64,000 nt of DNA, from assembly GCF_007993755.1 (NCBI RefSeq), contig NZ_CP042467.1, positions 2,318,001 to 2,382,000 of the forward strand. The letters run 5' to 3'. The notes under the pieces were generated by a model. It searched no databases. It saw only the letters and a program-made list of their open reading frames with translations, and was not told where the DNA came from. Position 1 is the first letter of the stretch. Each line of letters starts with the position of its first letter. Positions 63,770 through 64,000 of this stretch are shown one piece after another. Both the position numbers and the translations under genes were made by a program. The DNA is from Microvenator marinus. GTDB taxonomy: Bacteria; Myxococcota_A; Bradymonadia; Bradymonadales; Bradymonadaceae.

Positions 63770-64000
63770 TCACGAGCACCCGGACTTTGCGGCCGCGGGT
63801 TTGGGTTTTGGAGCCGGTTGTGGCTCTGTTGCTGGAGTCGTTTCCCTTTTGAATGCGCGCACTTTGACCTCCTCTTCTGAGGGGCTTCCCGGGCTATCTT
63901 CGCACGCTTGGAAAGGCAGATTCGCGGAGTCCGACCACACGATTTTGGCGTCCTTTGGACTTTGAGTTCGGCTCCCTAGAAAAAAGATCCCCGGCTCGCC
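63770..64000 (-). CDS. C-terminal end of an unrecognised protein (5' truncated)
   Basis: An open frame enters from the right edge of the window on the minus strand and ends at a TGA (63772-63770). The 76 visible residues include DAKIVWSDSANLPFQACED and an acidic PSEEEV stretch, and end in a low-complexity tail TEPQPAPKPKPAAAKSGCS. No family can be named from this piece. It lies upstream of aroF on the same strand, about 130 bases apart. Confidence 0.6.
   Translation of the reverse strand, partial: GEPGIFFLGSRTQSPKDAKIVWSDSANLPFQACEDSPGSPSEEEVKVRAFKRETTPATEPQPAPKPKPAAAKSGCS

Noticed and set aside
63747-63774. Small hairpins (TCACGCGTGA; CGTGAT/ATCACG) between the last two minus-strand genes, as a terminator
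   Set aside because: No T-run follows on the minus strand, so termination cannot be supported.

Overview
The window looks like the chromosome of a free-living Gram-negative bacterium of the Myxococcota/Bradymonadales type. This is an inference from content: many outer-membrane lipoproteins with Asp/Met/Pro-rich or Asn-rich linkers, MopE-type DGxDNDCDGxVDE repeats, an RCC1-repeat lipoprotein, a DUF4398/OmpA(TSP3) pair, two eukaryotic-type Ser/Thr kinases (one fused to a P-loop NTPase) and Flp-type pilins. Genes are densely packed, with many 4-bp ATGA stop/start overlaps, and three convergent gene pairs share stop-codon bases. No rRNA, CRISPR array, phage or transposase gene was seen. There is one tRNA, Gly(CCC).

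Layout. 1-3.2 kb: end of an unknown gene, a DUF4398-like lipoprotein and OmpA/TSP3 protein pair closed by a UUCG-loop terminator, then an exported barrel-like protein. 3.2-6.8 kb: mfd on the minus strand. 6.8-7.8 kb: two separate small Flp-like pilin genes with candidate sigma-54 promoters and a strong terminator. 7.8-17.8 kb: a HIT hydrolase facing a minus-strand run (RarD, zinc-ribbon tail-anchored protein, two unknown proteins, FadL-like porin, Dtd, flavin-type oxidoreductase). 18-20.7 kb: kinase-ATPase and a small envelope protein.

20.7-31.1 kb is an accessory surface-protein island. It holds an RCC1 lipoprotein, a MopE-repeat lipoprotein at the end of a four-gene operon, three closely related Cys-rich lipoproteins, and two decayed copies of them. 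Promoter and start regions are duplicated almost perfectly in inverted orientation about 4 kb apart, which points to recent recombination in a diversifying gene family.

31.1-46.1 kb: minus-strand housekeeping and envelope genes. These include a BtuF-like binding protein, an EI24/CysZ-like membrane protein, coaBC, a CoA-type Nudix hydrolase, a PPC-domain protein, a CehA/McbA-type lipoprotein, a Ycf46-like AAA ATPase, orn, a transglutaminase-like protein and an M64 peptidase. 46.2-49.4 kb: a Cys-rich lipoprotein, PglC-like sugar transferase, NAD(P)-binding protein and kinase in one coupled run.

49.5-59.3 kb is the most unusual locus. Two CPA-like membrane proteins, the second fused to about 600 helical residues, a P-loop NTPase and a probable winged helix, are followed by a MscS-like channel and a CPA2 antiporter with USP-like and EIIA-like C-terminal regions. 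pncA and nadD follow, all coupled by short overlaps. I infer an ion/osmotic-stress sensing and transport module linked to NAD salvage. 59.3-64 kb: M28 peptidase, trpS, a hot-dog thioesterase, ubiE/menG and a DAHP synthase on the minus strand, then the end of an unknown Pro/Lys-rich protein cut by the window edge.
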